64,000 bases of DNA from Streptomyces zhihengii (GTDB taxonomy: Bacteria; Actinomycetota; Actinomycetes; Streptomycetales; Streptomycetaceae), in contig NZ_JAFEJA010000002.1 in NCBI RefSeq assembly GCF_016919245.1, positions 1,552,501 to 1,616,500 on the forward strand. Direction: 5' to 3'. Under the pieces are notes generated by a model. The model made no database searches. It had not been told where the DNA came from and was given only the letters and a program-made list of their open reading frames with translations. This document shows, in pieces, positions 1 through 7,136 of this stretch (position 1 is the first letter of the stretch; each line of letters starts with the position of its first letter). Both the position numbers and the translations under genes were made by a program.

Positions 1-473
1 ACCAGTCCGGCGCGTTCCCACGCGCGCAGCGTGGCGGGCCGGATCCCGAGCCGGCCCGCCAGCGGACCGATGAACACACCGCCGGGCTCCGGCTCTTCGC
101 CCGCCCCGGGCACGGCGGCGGCCCCGAGATCGCGAAGGGCGCCCTCGACGGCCCGCAGGGTGCGCCGGTCGTCGAGGAGCTGGGCGTGGCTCTCGTCGAC
201 GAGCCGCAGCGCCTCGTCGGTGTCGCCCCGGTTCACCGCCCGCATGACCGACGCCGCGGACGCGTGGCCGTGGCCCGGCACCAGGGCGAGGAAGGCGCGC
301 AGCGCGGCCGCGTGCGCGGGGGTGTAGGCGCGGTAGCCGCTCGGTGTGCGATCGGCGGCCGGCAGGATCCCGGCCTCCTCGTAGTTCCTGACCGCCTGGG
401 TGGACAGACCGTGCCCGCGCGCGAGATCGACCGGCCGCAGCCGCCCACCGCTTTGAAGGTTGCTCCCCATCAT
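1..473 (-). CDS. MerR-family regulator with two HTH motifs (partial, runs off window)
   Basis: The reading frame starts at ATG 473 (or 470) and stays open to the window edge, about 157 codons. The N-terminal part shows a MerR-type winged helix: a recognition-helix segment 'LSTQAVRNYEEAGILP' near residues 23-38 followed by 'RTPSGYRAYT'. Near the window edge a second MerR-like motif begins ('LAGRLGIRPATLRAWERAG'), so the protein carries two DNA-binding motifs, as in the TioE-type regulators of actinomycetes. It is divergent from the erythromycin-esterase-family gene, with 66 bases between the two starts that hold a perfect 7-bp inverted repeat. The likely role is local control of that esterase gene. 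Product class is secure; ligand and full length are unknown because the C-terminus lies outside the window. Confidence 0.85.
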   Translation of the reverse strand, partial: MMGSNLQSGGRLRPVDLARGHGLSTQAVRNYEEAGILPAADRTPSGYRAYTPAHAAALRAFLALVPGHGHASAASVMRAVNRGDTDEALRLVDESHAQLLDDRRTLRAVEGALRDLGAAAVPGAGEEPEPGGVFIGPLAGRLGIRPATLRAWERAGL

Positions 474-518
474 CCCGTCCATGGCCCGGCAAAACATCGC
501 CCAAGTCTCCACCGAAGG

Positions 519-536
519 TTCAACGATACCGTTGAA
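519..536. promoter_or_regulatory. Perfect inverted repeat, candidate MerR operator
   Basis: TTCAACG-ATAC-CGTTGAA has two exact 7-bp arms around a 4-base spacer. It ends only 3 bases before the ATG of the esterase gene and lies in the divergent intergenic region with the MerR regulator. The position suggests an operator for the neighbouring regulator; binding is inferred. No clear ribosome-binding site fits between the repeat and the ATG, so the esterase mRNA may be leaderless or very short-leadered. Confidence 0.55.
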
Positions 537-539
537 GCC

Positions 540-1742
540 ATGGCTACGGACCTCAAGGAAACCGCCCTCGCCGTCGAACCCTCCGCCGTGCTGGGCCTGT
601 TCGCCGCCCGCCCCCGGCTGCTGGCCCTGGGCGAGCCCACCCACGGCGAGGACGCCCTGCTCGACGTGCGCAACGAACTCTTCCGGCGCCTCGTCGAGGA
701 GGAGGGCTACCGCACGGTCGCGATGGAGACCGACTGCCTGAAGGGCCTGATCGTCGACGACTACGTCACCACCGGCACGGGCACCCTCGACGAGGCCATG
801 GAGCACGGCTTCAGCCACGGCTGGGGCGCCTCACCGGCCAACCGCGACCTCGTGCGCTGGATGCGCGCCCACAACGCGAAGCGGCCCGCGCCGGAGGCGG
901 TCCGCTTCGCCGGGATCGACGGCCCGCTGGAAACGGAGGGCGCCGCGAGCCCCCGGCAGGCCCTCACCGCGCTCCACGGCCACCTCGCGGCCCATGTGGA
1001 CGCCGAACTGCTGCCCTGTACCCGGGACACCCTCGACCGCCTGCTCGGCGACGACGACCGGTGGACCGACCCCGCCGTGATGTGGGACGCGTCCCTGTCC
1101 GTGGGCCGCTCCGACGACGCGGCACGGCTGCGGCTGCTCGCCGACGACCTGGCGGCCCTGCTCGAAACCCAGGCGCCGCACCTGGCGGCCGCCGTCCCGC
1201 CCGGCGACCGGGAGCGGGTGGCGCTGTACGCGCGCTCCGCCGTCGGCCTGCTGCGCTACCACGCCGCCATGGCCGACACCTCGCCCGCCCGTCTGTCCCG
1301 GCTGTTGGGCGTCCGGGACCAGATGATGGCGCACAACCTGCTCGCCGTCGCCGACCGGGGACCGGCACTCGTCCACGCGCACAACTCCCATCTCCAGCGC
1401 GAGCGGAGCACGACGCGGATGAACGGCGCTCCGCTGCACTGGTGGAGCGCCGGCGCGCTGGTGAGCACCCGGCTCGGCGCGGACTACGGCTTCGTGGCCA
1501 CCGCGCTCGGCACCCTCCGGCACCGCGGCGTGGACGCGCCGCCGCCCGACTCCCTCGAAGGGATCCTGTCGCAACTCCCGGGCGACCGCTGCCTCCTGGA
1601 CGCCCCGCGCCTCGCCGCCGCCCTCGGCCCGGCCACCCCCGCCCCCCGCCCGTCCCCCTGGTTCGGCTACGCCCCGCTGGACCCGGCACACCTGCCCGCG
1701 ATCGACGGCATCGTGTTCCTCAGGGACGTCCCGCGGCGCTGA
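540..1742 (+). CDS. Erythromycin esterase family protein
   Basis: A 400-residue protein of the erythromycin esterase (Ere)/succinoglycan-biosynthesis-like fold. Characteristic motifs are present: GEPTHGE at residues 31-37 (the conserved Gly-Glu-x-x-His-Gly), a conserved Met-Glu at 62-63, RDQMMAHNL at 259-267 and HAHNSHL at 279-285. In EreA/EreB the motif histidine and glutamates activate water to open the macrolide lactone. Streptomyces carry many family members whose substrates are unknown, so macrolide resistance cannot be assumed. There is no signal peptide, so it is probably cytoplasmic. ATG 540 is chosen because the homologous N-terminus begins there and upstream codons overlap the operator. 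Regulation by the divergent MerR protein is likely. Confidence 0.85.
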   Translation: MATDLKETALAVEPSAVLGLFAARPRLLALGEPTHGEDALLDVRNELFRRLVEEEGYRTVAMETDCLKGLIVDDYVTTGTGTLDEAMEHGFSHGWGASPANRDLVRWMRAHNAKRPAPEAVRFAGIDGPLETEGAASPRQALTALHGHLAAHVDAELLPCTRDTLDRLLGDDDRWTDPAVMWDASLSVGRSDDAARLRLLADDLAALLETQAPHLAAAVPPGDRERVALYARSAVGLLRYHAAMADTSPARLSRLLGVRDQMMAHNLLAVADRGPALVHAHNSHLQRERSTTRMNGAPLHWWSAGALVSTRLGADYGFVATALGTLRHRGVDAPPPDSLEGILSQLPGDRCLLDAPRLAAALGPATPAPRPSPWFGYAPLDPAHLPAIDGIVFLRDVPRR

Positions 1743-1749
1743 ACAGGGG

Positions 1750-1800
1750 CCGGCGGGTGCGTTCCGGGGCGGCGCCCGCCGCCCCCGGGAGCCCGCCGGC
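1750..1800. terminator. Hairpin between convergent genes
   Basis: Outer arms GCCGGCGGG (1750-1758) and CCCGCCGGC (1792-1800) are exact complements, and an inner stem GGGGCGGC (1766-1773)/GCCGCCCC (1778-1785) nests inside. It sits between the ends of the esterase gene (+) and the VOC gene (-), so it probably terminates both. There is no U-tract, as is usual in Streptomyces. Confidence 0.6.
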
Positions 1801-1811
1801 CGGGTCACGTC

Positions 1812-2195
1812 TCAGACGGGCTTCACCCGCGCGCGCAGCAGGCAGAACTCGTTGCCCTCCGGGTCGGCGAGGACGTGCCAGCTCTCCTCGCCGCTCTGGC
1901 CGACGTCGGCCGGCACGGCGCCCAGCGCGAGCAGCCGGGCCAGTTCGGCCTCCTGGTCGCGGTCGGTGGCGTTGAGGTCGAAGTGCACGGGGAGTTTCCC
2001 GGGGCGCGGGTCGCGGCCGGCGCCGATGACGACGGTCGGCAGCGCGCCGCCGGCCTCCGCGCCGGGCGGGCCGATCTGGATGCTGCCGTCGGCTTCGCGG
2101 TCCAGCTCGACATAGCCGAGGACCTCGCACCAGAAGGCGGCCAGGCGGTTGGGGTCCTGTGCGTCGATGACGATCTCGGTGATACGGCAGGCCAT
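1812..2195 (-). CDS. VOC (glyoxalase/bleomycin-resistance-like) family protein
   Basis: A 127-residue single-domain protein starting at ATG 2195. The opening 'ITEIVIDAQDPNRLAAFW' is typical of VOC-superfamily glyoxalase-like domains, followed by the expected LG-Y-V-E strand. The motif 'LPVHFDLNATD' marks the second beta-alpha-beta-beta-beta module, and the C-terminus 'WHVLADPEGNEFCLL' is the diagnostic end of this subfamily. Members bind a metal between two modules and act on or sequester small molecules; no specific substrate can be named. It is convergent with the esterase gene and stands alone. The longer in-frame start 123 bases upstream was rejected because that stretch is repeat DNA. 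Confidence 0.85.
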   Translation of the reverse strand: MACRITEIVIDAQDPNRLAAFWCEVLGYVELDREADGSIQIGPPGAEAGGALPTVVIGAGRDPRPGKLPVHFDLNATDRDQEAELARLLALGAVPADVGQSGEESWHVLADPEGNEFCLLRARVKPV

Positions 2196-2294
2196 GCCGC
2201 GATGATAGGCGCGCCGCCCGGGCCCACGGACCCGCTCCGGGTCGGTCCGCCGCACCCGGCCCGGCCGATCCGCCGCGCCGCCCGGGCCCACGGA

Positions 2295-2363
2295 CCCGCC
2301 CCGGTCGGCCCGCCGCACCCGCCCCGGTCGGCCCGCCGCACCCGCCCCGGTCAGTCCGCCGCA
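2295..2363. repeat. Three tandem 23-bp repeats
   Basis: Three consecutive 23-base units (2295-2317, 2318-2340, 2341-2363), each starting CCCGCCCCGGTC; the third differs by two bases. A diverged copy with the same flank (GGCCCACGGACCCGC) lies about 65 bases upstream near 2221, so a larger duplication preceded the tandem expansion. The stretch 2196-2350 holds no recognisable gene; it lies between the VOC start and the end of the start-less frame at 2351. Confidence 0.75.
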
Positions 2364-2605
2364 CCCGGCCCGGGCGCCGCGTCCGGTGGCGGTCCGGGGT
2401 CCGGGGCCGAGGCCCGCAGCCGGTAGGACGCGCGCACGTCCCGGTGGACGGTGCCGGTGTCGACGGGCCTGGGCAGGCCCGTACGGCTGCTCGCGGTCGT
2501 CGAGCGGGGCGCGTCGACGGCGACATGCGTGCGGGGGTGCTCCCGGAACCGCAGGGCACGCGCGCCGGCCGAGGCGTCCAGCGCGATGTCGGACGGGGGC
2601 CGCCT
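2351..2605 (-). pseudogene. Start-less 84-codon frame directly behind a TGA stop
   Basis: Immediately after the TGA (2608-2606) of the upstream gene, the same frame stays open for 84 codons to a second TGA at 2353-2351. Codon use is normal for this genome, with almost every third base G or C. The peptide reads like a small soluble domain ('DIALDASAGARALRFREHP' then 'GTVHRDVRASYRLRA'). There is no ATG, GTG or TTG between the stop and the start of the conserved-looking part; the first in-frame GTG comes about 50 codons later. It could be the remains of a separate small gene that lost its start, a C-terminal extension cut off by a nonsense mutation, or a target of stop-codon readthrough. I do not recognise a named family. 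Confidence 0.4.
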
Positions 2606-3472
2606 TCAGGTCGGTTCGTCGGCCCCGGAGGTCCGGCGGGAGCGCCGCGCGGGGCGGTGGGTGCGCTGCGGCGGGTCCGTGTCCCCGGACTCCTCCGCGC
2701 GGCGGGCCCGTGTCGCGTCCCCGCGCCTCGCGGACCGGGTGCGGCGGGTGTCCCGGGCCCGGCGGCGGCTGTCCCGGTCGGTTCCGCCGTCGCGCTCGTC
2801 CGCGCCGAGCGCCCCGTCCGCCGCCGTGAGTCCCTCGTCGGCGACGGCGCCGGCGGCGGCCCCCGCGGTGCCGGTGACCTCGCCCGCCGCACGGCCGACG
2901 TCACCGGCGGCGGAGCGTGCCCCCTCGCCGACGTCCGCCACCGCACGGCCGGCACCGCGTCCGGCCTCGTCCACGGCCCGGCCCACTCCGCGGCCCGCCT
3001 CGTCGACGGCCCGGCCCACCCCGCGCCCGGTCTCGTCGAGCGCCCTGCCCACTCCGGTGCCCGCCTCTTCGAGCGCGGGCCCCACCCCCGAGGTGATGTC
3101 CCGCAGGATCTCCGGGTTCCGGTCGATGGTGGTGAGGACGCGGGCGATGACCGCGGTGACGTTGTCGAGGTGCACCTTCAGCAGCGCCTGCGCCTCGACA
3201 CCCTTGATGTCGAGATGAACGGCGCCGAGCTCCACATCCGCTCCGACGTGCAGCTTCACCAGGTCGAGCACTTCCGCCCGGAGCGACACCCGGGCCCGCA
3301 GGTTCTCCACGTCGAGGGCGATCTCGTCGACCTGGAGGTGCGGGATGTCCAGCAGGACGTCGGGCTCGCCGGCCCACTCCTCCGCTTCCTCCGTGCCGTC
3401 CTCGTCGAACACGTCGGTGTCCGGTTCCTCTTCCTCGCCGGCCGTGCCGTGCGCGTCACCGGTGTCGTCCAT
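2606..3472 (-). CDS. Uncharacterised actinobacterial protein with hendecad repeats
   Basis: A 288-residue protein from ATG 3472, preceded by a strong GGGAGGAG ribosome-binding site. Residues 10-35 are very acidic. Residues 38-123 form a conserved block ('VDEIALDVENLRARVSLRAEV' with 'KGVEAQALLKVHLDNVTAVI' further on) seen in an actinobacterial family of unknown function. Residues 138-181 are four 11-residue repeats of the type GRGVGRAVDEA, predicted to form an amphipathic helix that could lie on a membrane or pack against a partner. The C-terminus is Arg/Asp-rich and disordered. There is no signal peptide or membrane helix. It is a single gene whose promoter region faces the DeoR-type regulator across repeat-rich DNA. 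Confidence 0.7.
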   Translation of the reverse strand: MDDTGDAHGTAGEEEEPDTDVFDEDGTEEAEEWAGEPDVLLDIPHLQVDEIALDVENLRARVSLRAEVLDLVKLHVGADVELGAVHLDIKGVEAQALLKVHLDNVTAVIARVLTTIDRNPEILRDITSGVGPALEEAGTGVGRALDETGRGVGRAVDEAGRGVGRAVDEAGRGAGRAVADVGEGARSAAGDVGRAAGEVTGTAGAAAGAVADEGLTAADGALGADERDGGTDRDSRRRARDTRRTRSARRGDATRARRAEESGDTDPPQRTHRPARRSRRTSGADEPT

Positions 3473-3542
3473 GCCGCTCCTCCCGTGATCAACAGAGAAC
3501 GTCGTCCGATGCTCGCACCGGCCCCGGTACGGCGCCCTCTCG

Positions 3543-3593
3543 CACACCGCCGGGCGGAGCACACCGCCGGGCGGAGCACACCGCCGGGCGGAG
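3543..3593. repeat. Three tandem 17-bp repeats, each able to form a hairpin
   Basis: Three exact copies of CACACCGCCGGGCGGAG run head to tail (3543-3559, 3560-3576, 3577-3593). Each holds the short palindrome CCGCC-G-GGCGG. They lie in the divergent promoter region between the helical-repeat protein and the DeoR/LacI-type regulator, just upstream of the CTTTCAC inverted repeat. They could be tandem protein-binding sites or simple slippage products. Confidence 0.75.
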
Positions 3594-3608
3594 AGGCTTC
3601 GTTGATAC

Positions 3609-3629
3609 CTTTCACTTGTCGGGTGAAAG
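3609..3629. promoter_or_regulatory. CTTTCAC inverted repeat, candidate autoregulatory operator
   Basis: CTTTCAC (3609-3615) and GTGAAAG (3623-3629) are exact complements around a 7-base spacer. The pair lies 47 bases before the GTG of the DeoR/LacI-type regulator. The same 7-mer occurs twice in direct orientation in front of the ABC-transporter operon (4778-4794), which ties the regulator to both promoters. Confidence 0.6.
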
Positions 3630-3675
3630 CGCATGGCTTCACTCGGCGGGAGATCCGAGGGAGAGGGGTGGACGG

Positions 3676-4767
3676 GTGCTCACCGAGGAGCGGCGCGAGG
3701 CGATCCTGCGCATGGTCGAACGGCGGGGGACGGTCACGGTCAAGGAGGCGGCGGAGGAGATGTCGGTCTCCGCGGTCACCGTCCGGCAGGACGTGCGGGA
3801 CCTGGCGAGCCGCGGGCTGGTGGTGCGGGTGCACGGCGGGGCGATGTCCCCGGCCGCCGCGCGGCAGGCGTCCGGGCCCCAGGGGGAGGAGTCCCGGCCG
3901 GCGGCCCGGCCCGGGCCCGTGTTCGGGCTGGTCGTTCCGCCCGGCGACTACTACTACCCCGAGATCATCCGCGGGGTGCAGGAAGCCGCCCGCACGCACG
4001 GGGCGCGCGTGGTGCTGGCGGTCTCCGGCGAGACCCTGGCGGACAACCGGGAACAGGTGCGCAGGCTGGTCGCCGCGGGGGCCGAGGGGCTGCTGCTGAT
4101 GCCGAGGGCCGGGCTGGAGGCCGCCGAGCACCCCGAGGAGTGGCTGGCGGACCTCGGAGTGCCGGTCGTCCTCGTCGACCGCAGGGCCGGCGGGCACGCC
4201 GGGCGGCTGGAGCAGGTGGCGTCCGACCACGCGTACGGGGCGGGGCTCGCCGTCCGGCACCTCGCCGGGCTCGGGCACCGGAGGATCGCCTTCGTCGCCC
4301 GGTCCGACAGCCCGAACACGCCGCTGATCCAGGAGGGTTACGCGGCGGCCTGCCGGGATCTCGGGCTGGTGGCCGGGCCCCTGTACCGGATCGACGCGGC
4401 CGACGGCGGGGCCCCGGCCGAGTGGTTCGAGGAGCTCGTGCGCGCCGTCGGGGCCGGTGAGGTCCGGGCCGCCCTGGTGCACAACGATCTCGACGCGGTC
4501 ACCGTCGTCGGCATGCTCCAGGCGCGCGGTCTGAAGGTGCCGGACGACCTGGCCGTCGTGACGTACGACGACGAGGTCGCCGAGCTGAGCGACGTGCCGC
4601 TGACCGCCGTGGCGCCGCCCAAGAGGGCGGTCGGCGCCTGGGCCGTCGACCTGATGCGGCGGCGGCTCGCGGAGCCCTCGGCGCCGCTGGCCGAGCTGCT
4701 GCTCCGGCCGGAGCTGCGGGTCAGGGCCTCCAGCGGGGCCGCCGGGGGGTCGGACGCCCGTCGGTGA
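3676..4767 (+). CDS. DeoR-type HTH / LacI-type sensor hybrid transcriptional regulator
   Basis: A 363-residue regulator starting at GTG 3676, which follows a GAGAGGGG ribosome-binding site. Residues 1-60 are a DeoR-type winged helix ('MLTEERREAILRMVERRG', then 'VSAVTVRQDVRDLASRGLV' and the family signature 'RVHGGA'). From about residue 75 the protein switches to a periplasmic-binding-protein fold as in LacI regulators: 'GDYYYPEIIRGVQEAARTHG' begins the first lobe, and 'VTYDDEVAELSDVPLTAV' is the usual LacI C-terminal lobe motif. Such hybrids sense a sugar or sugar acid directly. It lies just upstream of, and in line with, the ABC sugar importer, and shares CTTTCAC motifs with its promoter. 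Most likely it represses this locus and itself; the inducer is unknown. Confidence 0.88.
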   Translation: MLTEERREAILRMVERRGTVTVKEAAEEMSVSAVTVRQDVRDLASRGLVVRVHGGAMSPAAARQASGPQGEESRPAARPGPVFGLVVPPGDYYYPEIIRGVQEAARTHGARVVLAVSGETLADNREQVRRLVAAGAEGLLLMPRAGLEAAEHPEEWLADLGVPVVLVDRRAGGHAGRLEQVASDHAYGAGLAVRHLAGLGHRRIAFVARSDSPNTPLIQEGYAAACRDLGLVAGPLYRIDAADGGAPAEWFEELVRAVGAGEVRAALVHNDLDAVTVVGMLQARGLKVPDDLAVVTYDDEVAELSDVPLTAVAPPKRAVGAWAVDLMRRRLAEPSAPLAELLLRPELRVRASSGAAGGSDARR

Positions 4768-4777
4768 ACCTCATTCG

Positions 4778-4794
4778 CTTTCACTTTCTTTCAC
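4778..4794. promoter_or_regulatory. Two direct CTTTCAC repeats upstream of the ABC operon
   Basis: CTTTCAC occurs at 4778-4784 and 4788-4794, exactly 10 bp (one helical turn) apart, in an AT-richer island between the regulator's stop and the substrate-binding protein. A TTGACG hexamer at 4820-4825 downstream could be a -35 element, though no good -10 follows. The same 7-mer forms an inverted repeat in front of the regulator gene. The placement fits a repressor operator. Confidence 0.6.
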
Positions 4795-4876
4795 TTAACA
4801 TCAATCGAAGCGAAAAGCATTGACGCTCGCCTAGCATCTGACGAATGATGCCGTTCGAAGCCCCAGCGAACGATCG

Positions 4877-6190
4877 GTGTCCATCATGCTTCGCAGAACC
4901 GCCGCCACCCTGGCCGGATCCCTCACCGCCCTCGCCCTCCTCGCGACCGCCTGCGGCGGCCCCGGCGAGGGCGCCTCCCGTGCCGACGCGACCGGAAAGG
5001 TCACGTTCTGGTCCTTCGTCAAGGGATCCGACCAGGTGGCCGCGGCCTTCAACCGCACCCACCCGGACATCGAGGTCACCTTCGAGACCGTTCCGTCGGG
5101 CCAGGAGTACTACTCCAAACTGACCAATGCGGTGAAGGCCGGCACCGCCCCGGACGTCGCCGTCGTCGAATACCCCCACCTGCCGGAGTTCGCGGCCCAG
5201 GGCAAGATCGAGGACCTCAGCGACACGCTCGGCCCCGTGGTGCGCGAGCGGTTCCCCGCAGCGGTGCGGCAGCTCGTCGACCTCGGCGGCAGGACGTGGG
5301 CCGTCCCGCGTGACGCGGCCCCCCTGCTGCTGATGTACCGCAAGGACTTCTTCACCCGGCACGGGATCACCGTCCCCACGACGTGGGACGCCTACCGGAC
5401 GATGACCGAGCAGGTGAAGGAGGCGGACGCCGAAGCCCGCGGCGGCGTCCTCTACACCGACAACCCCGGCCTGCTCACCGCCCTCGCCTGGCAGGCCGGA
5501 GGGCGGTGGTTCAGCGCCGGTGAGGACTCCTGGAAGGTCACCGTCGACGACACGCCCTCCACGCGGACCGCCGCCTACTGGGGCGACCTCGCCCGCCGCG
5601 ACCTCGTCCTGCCGACGAGCTCACTGGACCCGTTCTGGACGAGCGTCCAGAAGAACCGGACCGTGGCCTACGTCTGCGCGAGCTGGTGCGCCGGGGCGCA
5701 CCAGGCGACCGTCCCCGACCAGGCCGGCAAGTGGGCCGTCGCCCCCGTCCCCACCTGGGACGGCAAGCCGGCGTCGGCCATGTACGGAGGCTCCTCCTTC
5801 GTGATCCCCAAGGGCACCGGGAACAGCCCCGCCGCCGCCGAGTTCATCAAGTGGATCACCACCGACCCCGAGGGCATGAAGGCCTGGGTCGCCTCCGGCA
5901 CCAGCAGCATGTTCCCCGCCGATCCGAGCCTCGTCCCCGTCACCAAGGCCGCGTTCGGCACGGACTACTACGCGGGACAGGACGTCTACGCCGTCGGCGC
6001 CGCGTCCTACGGGGCCATCCGGCACGGCTGGACGTGGGGCCCGGTCATGGGCACGACCAACACCGCCATCGCCGACGAACTGGCCGGGGTCGCCGACGGC
6101 ACCGTGACCCTGCCCGGCGTCCTCGCCCGGGCGGAGCGGACCACCGTCACGCAGATGAGGCAGCGGGGCATGGAGGTCACCGCCCCCTGA
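4877..6190 (+). CDS. Sugar ABC transporter substrate-binding lipoprotein
   Basis: A 437-residue extracellular solute-binding protein (family 1). The N-terminus has two arginines, a hydrophobic stretch and a lipobox LLATAC, so Cys26 would be lipidated and the protein anchored outside the membrane. After it comes the typical family opening 'GKVTFWSFVKGSDQVAAAFN', and 'GTAPDVAVVEYPHLPEFA' is the usual hinge-strand region. The first gene of an importer operon, 49 bases before the first permease. No ATPase gene is present; Streptomyces importers of this type commonly share a distant MsiK-like ATPase. Two starts are possible, GTG 4877 and ATG 4886, neither with a strong ribosome-binding site. The ligand is inferred to be an oligosaccharide from the neighbouring lyase. 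Confidence 0.9.
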   Translation: MSIMLRRTAATLAGSLTALALLATACGGPGEGASRADATGKVTFWSFVKGSDQVAAAFNRTHPDIEVTFETVPSGQEYYSKLTNAVKAGTAPDVAVVEYPHLPEFAAQGKIEDLSDTLGPVVRERFPAAVRQLVDLGGRTWAVPRDAAPLLLMYRKDFFTRHGITVPTTWDAYRTMTEQVKEADAEARGGVLYTDNPGLLTALAWQAGGRWFSAGEDSWKVTVDDTPSTRTAAYWGDLARRDLVLPTSSLDPFWTSVQKNRTVAYVCASWCAGAHQATVPDQAGKWAVAPVPTWDGKPASAMYGGSSFVIPKGTGNSPAAAEFIKWITTDPEGMKAWVASGTSSMFPADPSLVPVTKAAFGTDYYAGQDVYAVGAASYGAIRHGWTWGPVMGTTNTAIADELAGVADGTVTLPGVLARAERTTVTQMRQRGMEVTAP

Positions 6191-6239
6191 GGCGGCCCGG
6201 CCCCCGTCCGACACCACCGCCCGTCCCCGAAAGGCCGCC

Positions 6240-7136
6240 ATGGCAACACCGTCCACGCGCGGGCAGCGCGGAGCCGCCGCCCTGCTCCTGTCACCCTTCC
6301 TCGTCCTGTTCGCCGCCGTCACCCTCGCCCCGCTCCTCCACACGGCATGGCTCAGCCTGTTCACCACCCGCACCTCGGGCCTCGGCTTCGCAGGGGCGCG
6401 GAGCGTCTTCGCCGGCCTGGACAACTACGCACGGGCCCTGTCCGACCCCGGGTTCCGCGACGGCTTCCTCGTCGTCGCCGCCTACTGCGCCGTCTACATC
6501 CCCGTCATGATCGGCGGCGCCCTCGTCCTCGCCCTGCTGCTCGACTCCGGCCTCGCCAGGGCCCGTTCGTTCTTCCAGCTCGCCCTGTTCCTGCCCCACG
6601 CCGTACCGGGCCTGATCGCCGCGCTGATCTGGGTCTACCTCTACACGCCCGGCCTGAGCCCGGTCGTCGACCTGCTCCGGTCCGGCGGCATCGACATCGG
6701 CTTCCTCTCGGCCGACACCGCGGTCCTCTCCACCGCCAACATCGCCGTCTGGGAGTGGACCGGCTACAACATGGTCATCTTCTACGCCGCCCTCCAGGCG
6801 GTGCCCCGCGAGACCCTGGACGCCGCGAAGGTCGACGGAGCGGGAGCCCTGCGGACGGCCCTGTCCGTCAAGGTGCCGATGATCCGCCCCGCCGTGGCGC
6901 TCGCCGTCCTGTTCACCGTCATCGGCTCCGTCCAGCTCTTCACCGAACCGAAGGTCATCTACAGCGCCTCGACCGCGATCGGCAGCAGCTGGACACCCAA
7001 CATGTACGTCCAGACCGCCGCCTTCCAGAACAACGACTTCGGCCTGGCCGCCGCCGCGTCGCTGCTGATCGCCCTGTTCGCCGCCGCGCTGTCGTTCGCC
7101 GTCACCCGTATCTCACGCCGCGGGAGCCAGTCGTGA
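6240..7136 (+). CDS. Sugar ABC transporter permease (MalF type)
   Basis: A 298-residue membrane protein from ATG 6240 with a GAAAGG ribosome-binding site. About six transmembrane helices are visible, beginning 'GAAALLLSPFLVLFAAVTLA'. The cytoplasmic EAA loop that docks on the ATPase is clear: 'TLDAAKVDGAGALRTALSVK', with the invariant Gly, near residues 196-215. It is the first permease of the importer. Its stop codon overlaps the GTG of the next permease (GTGA), so the two are translationally coupled and made in equal amounts. Confidence 0.92.
   Translation: MATPSTRGQRGAAALLLSPFLVLFAAVTLAPLLHTAWLSLFTTRTSGLGFAGARSVFAGLDNYARALSDPGFRDGFLVVAAYCAVYIPVMIGGALVLALLLDSGLARARSFFQLALFLPHAVPGLIAALIWVYLYTPGLSPVVDLLRSGGIDIGFLSADTAVLSTANIAVWEWTGYNMVIFYAALQAVPRETLDAAKVDGAGALRTALSVKVPMIRPAVALAVLFTVIGSVQLFTEPKVIYSASTAIGSSWTPNMYVQTAAFQNNDFGLAAAASLLIALFAAALSFAVTRISRRGSQS

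Noticed and set aside
540..1742. Macrolide resistance gene
   Set aside because: The family motifs are present, but most Streptomyces members have no shown activity on macrolides; the label stays at family level.
3543..3593. CRISPR-like array
   Set aside because: Units of 17 bp are directly adjacent without spacers and no cas gene is near.
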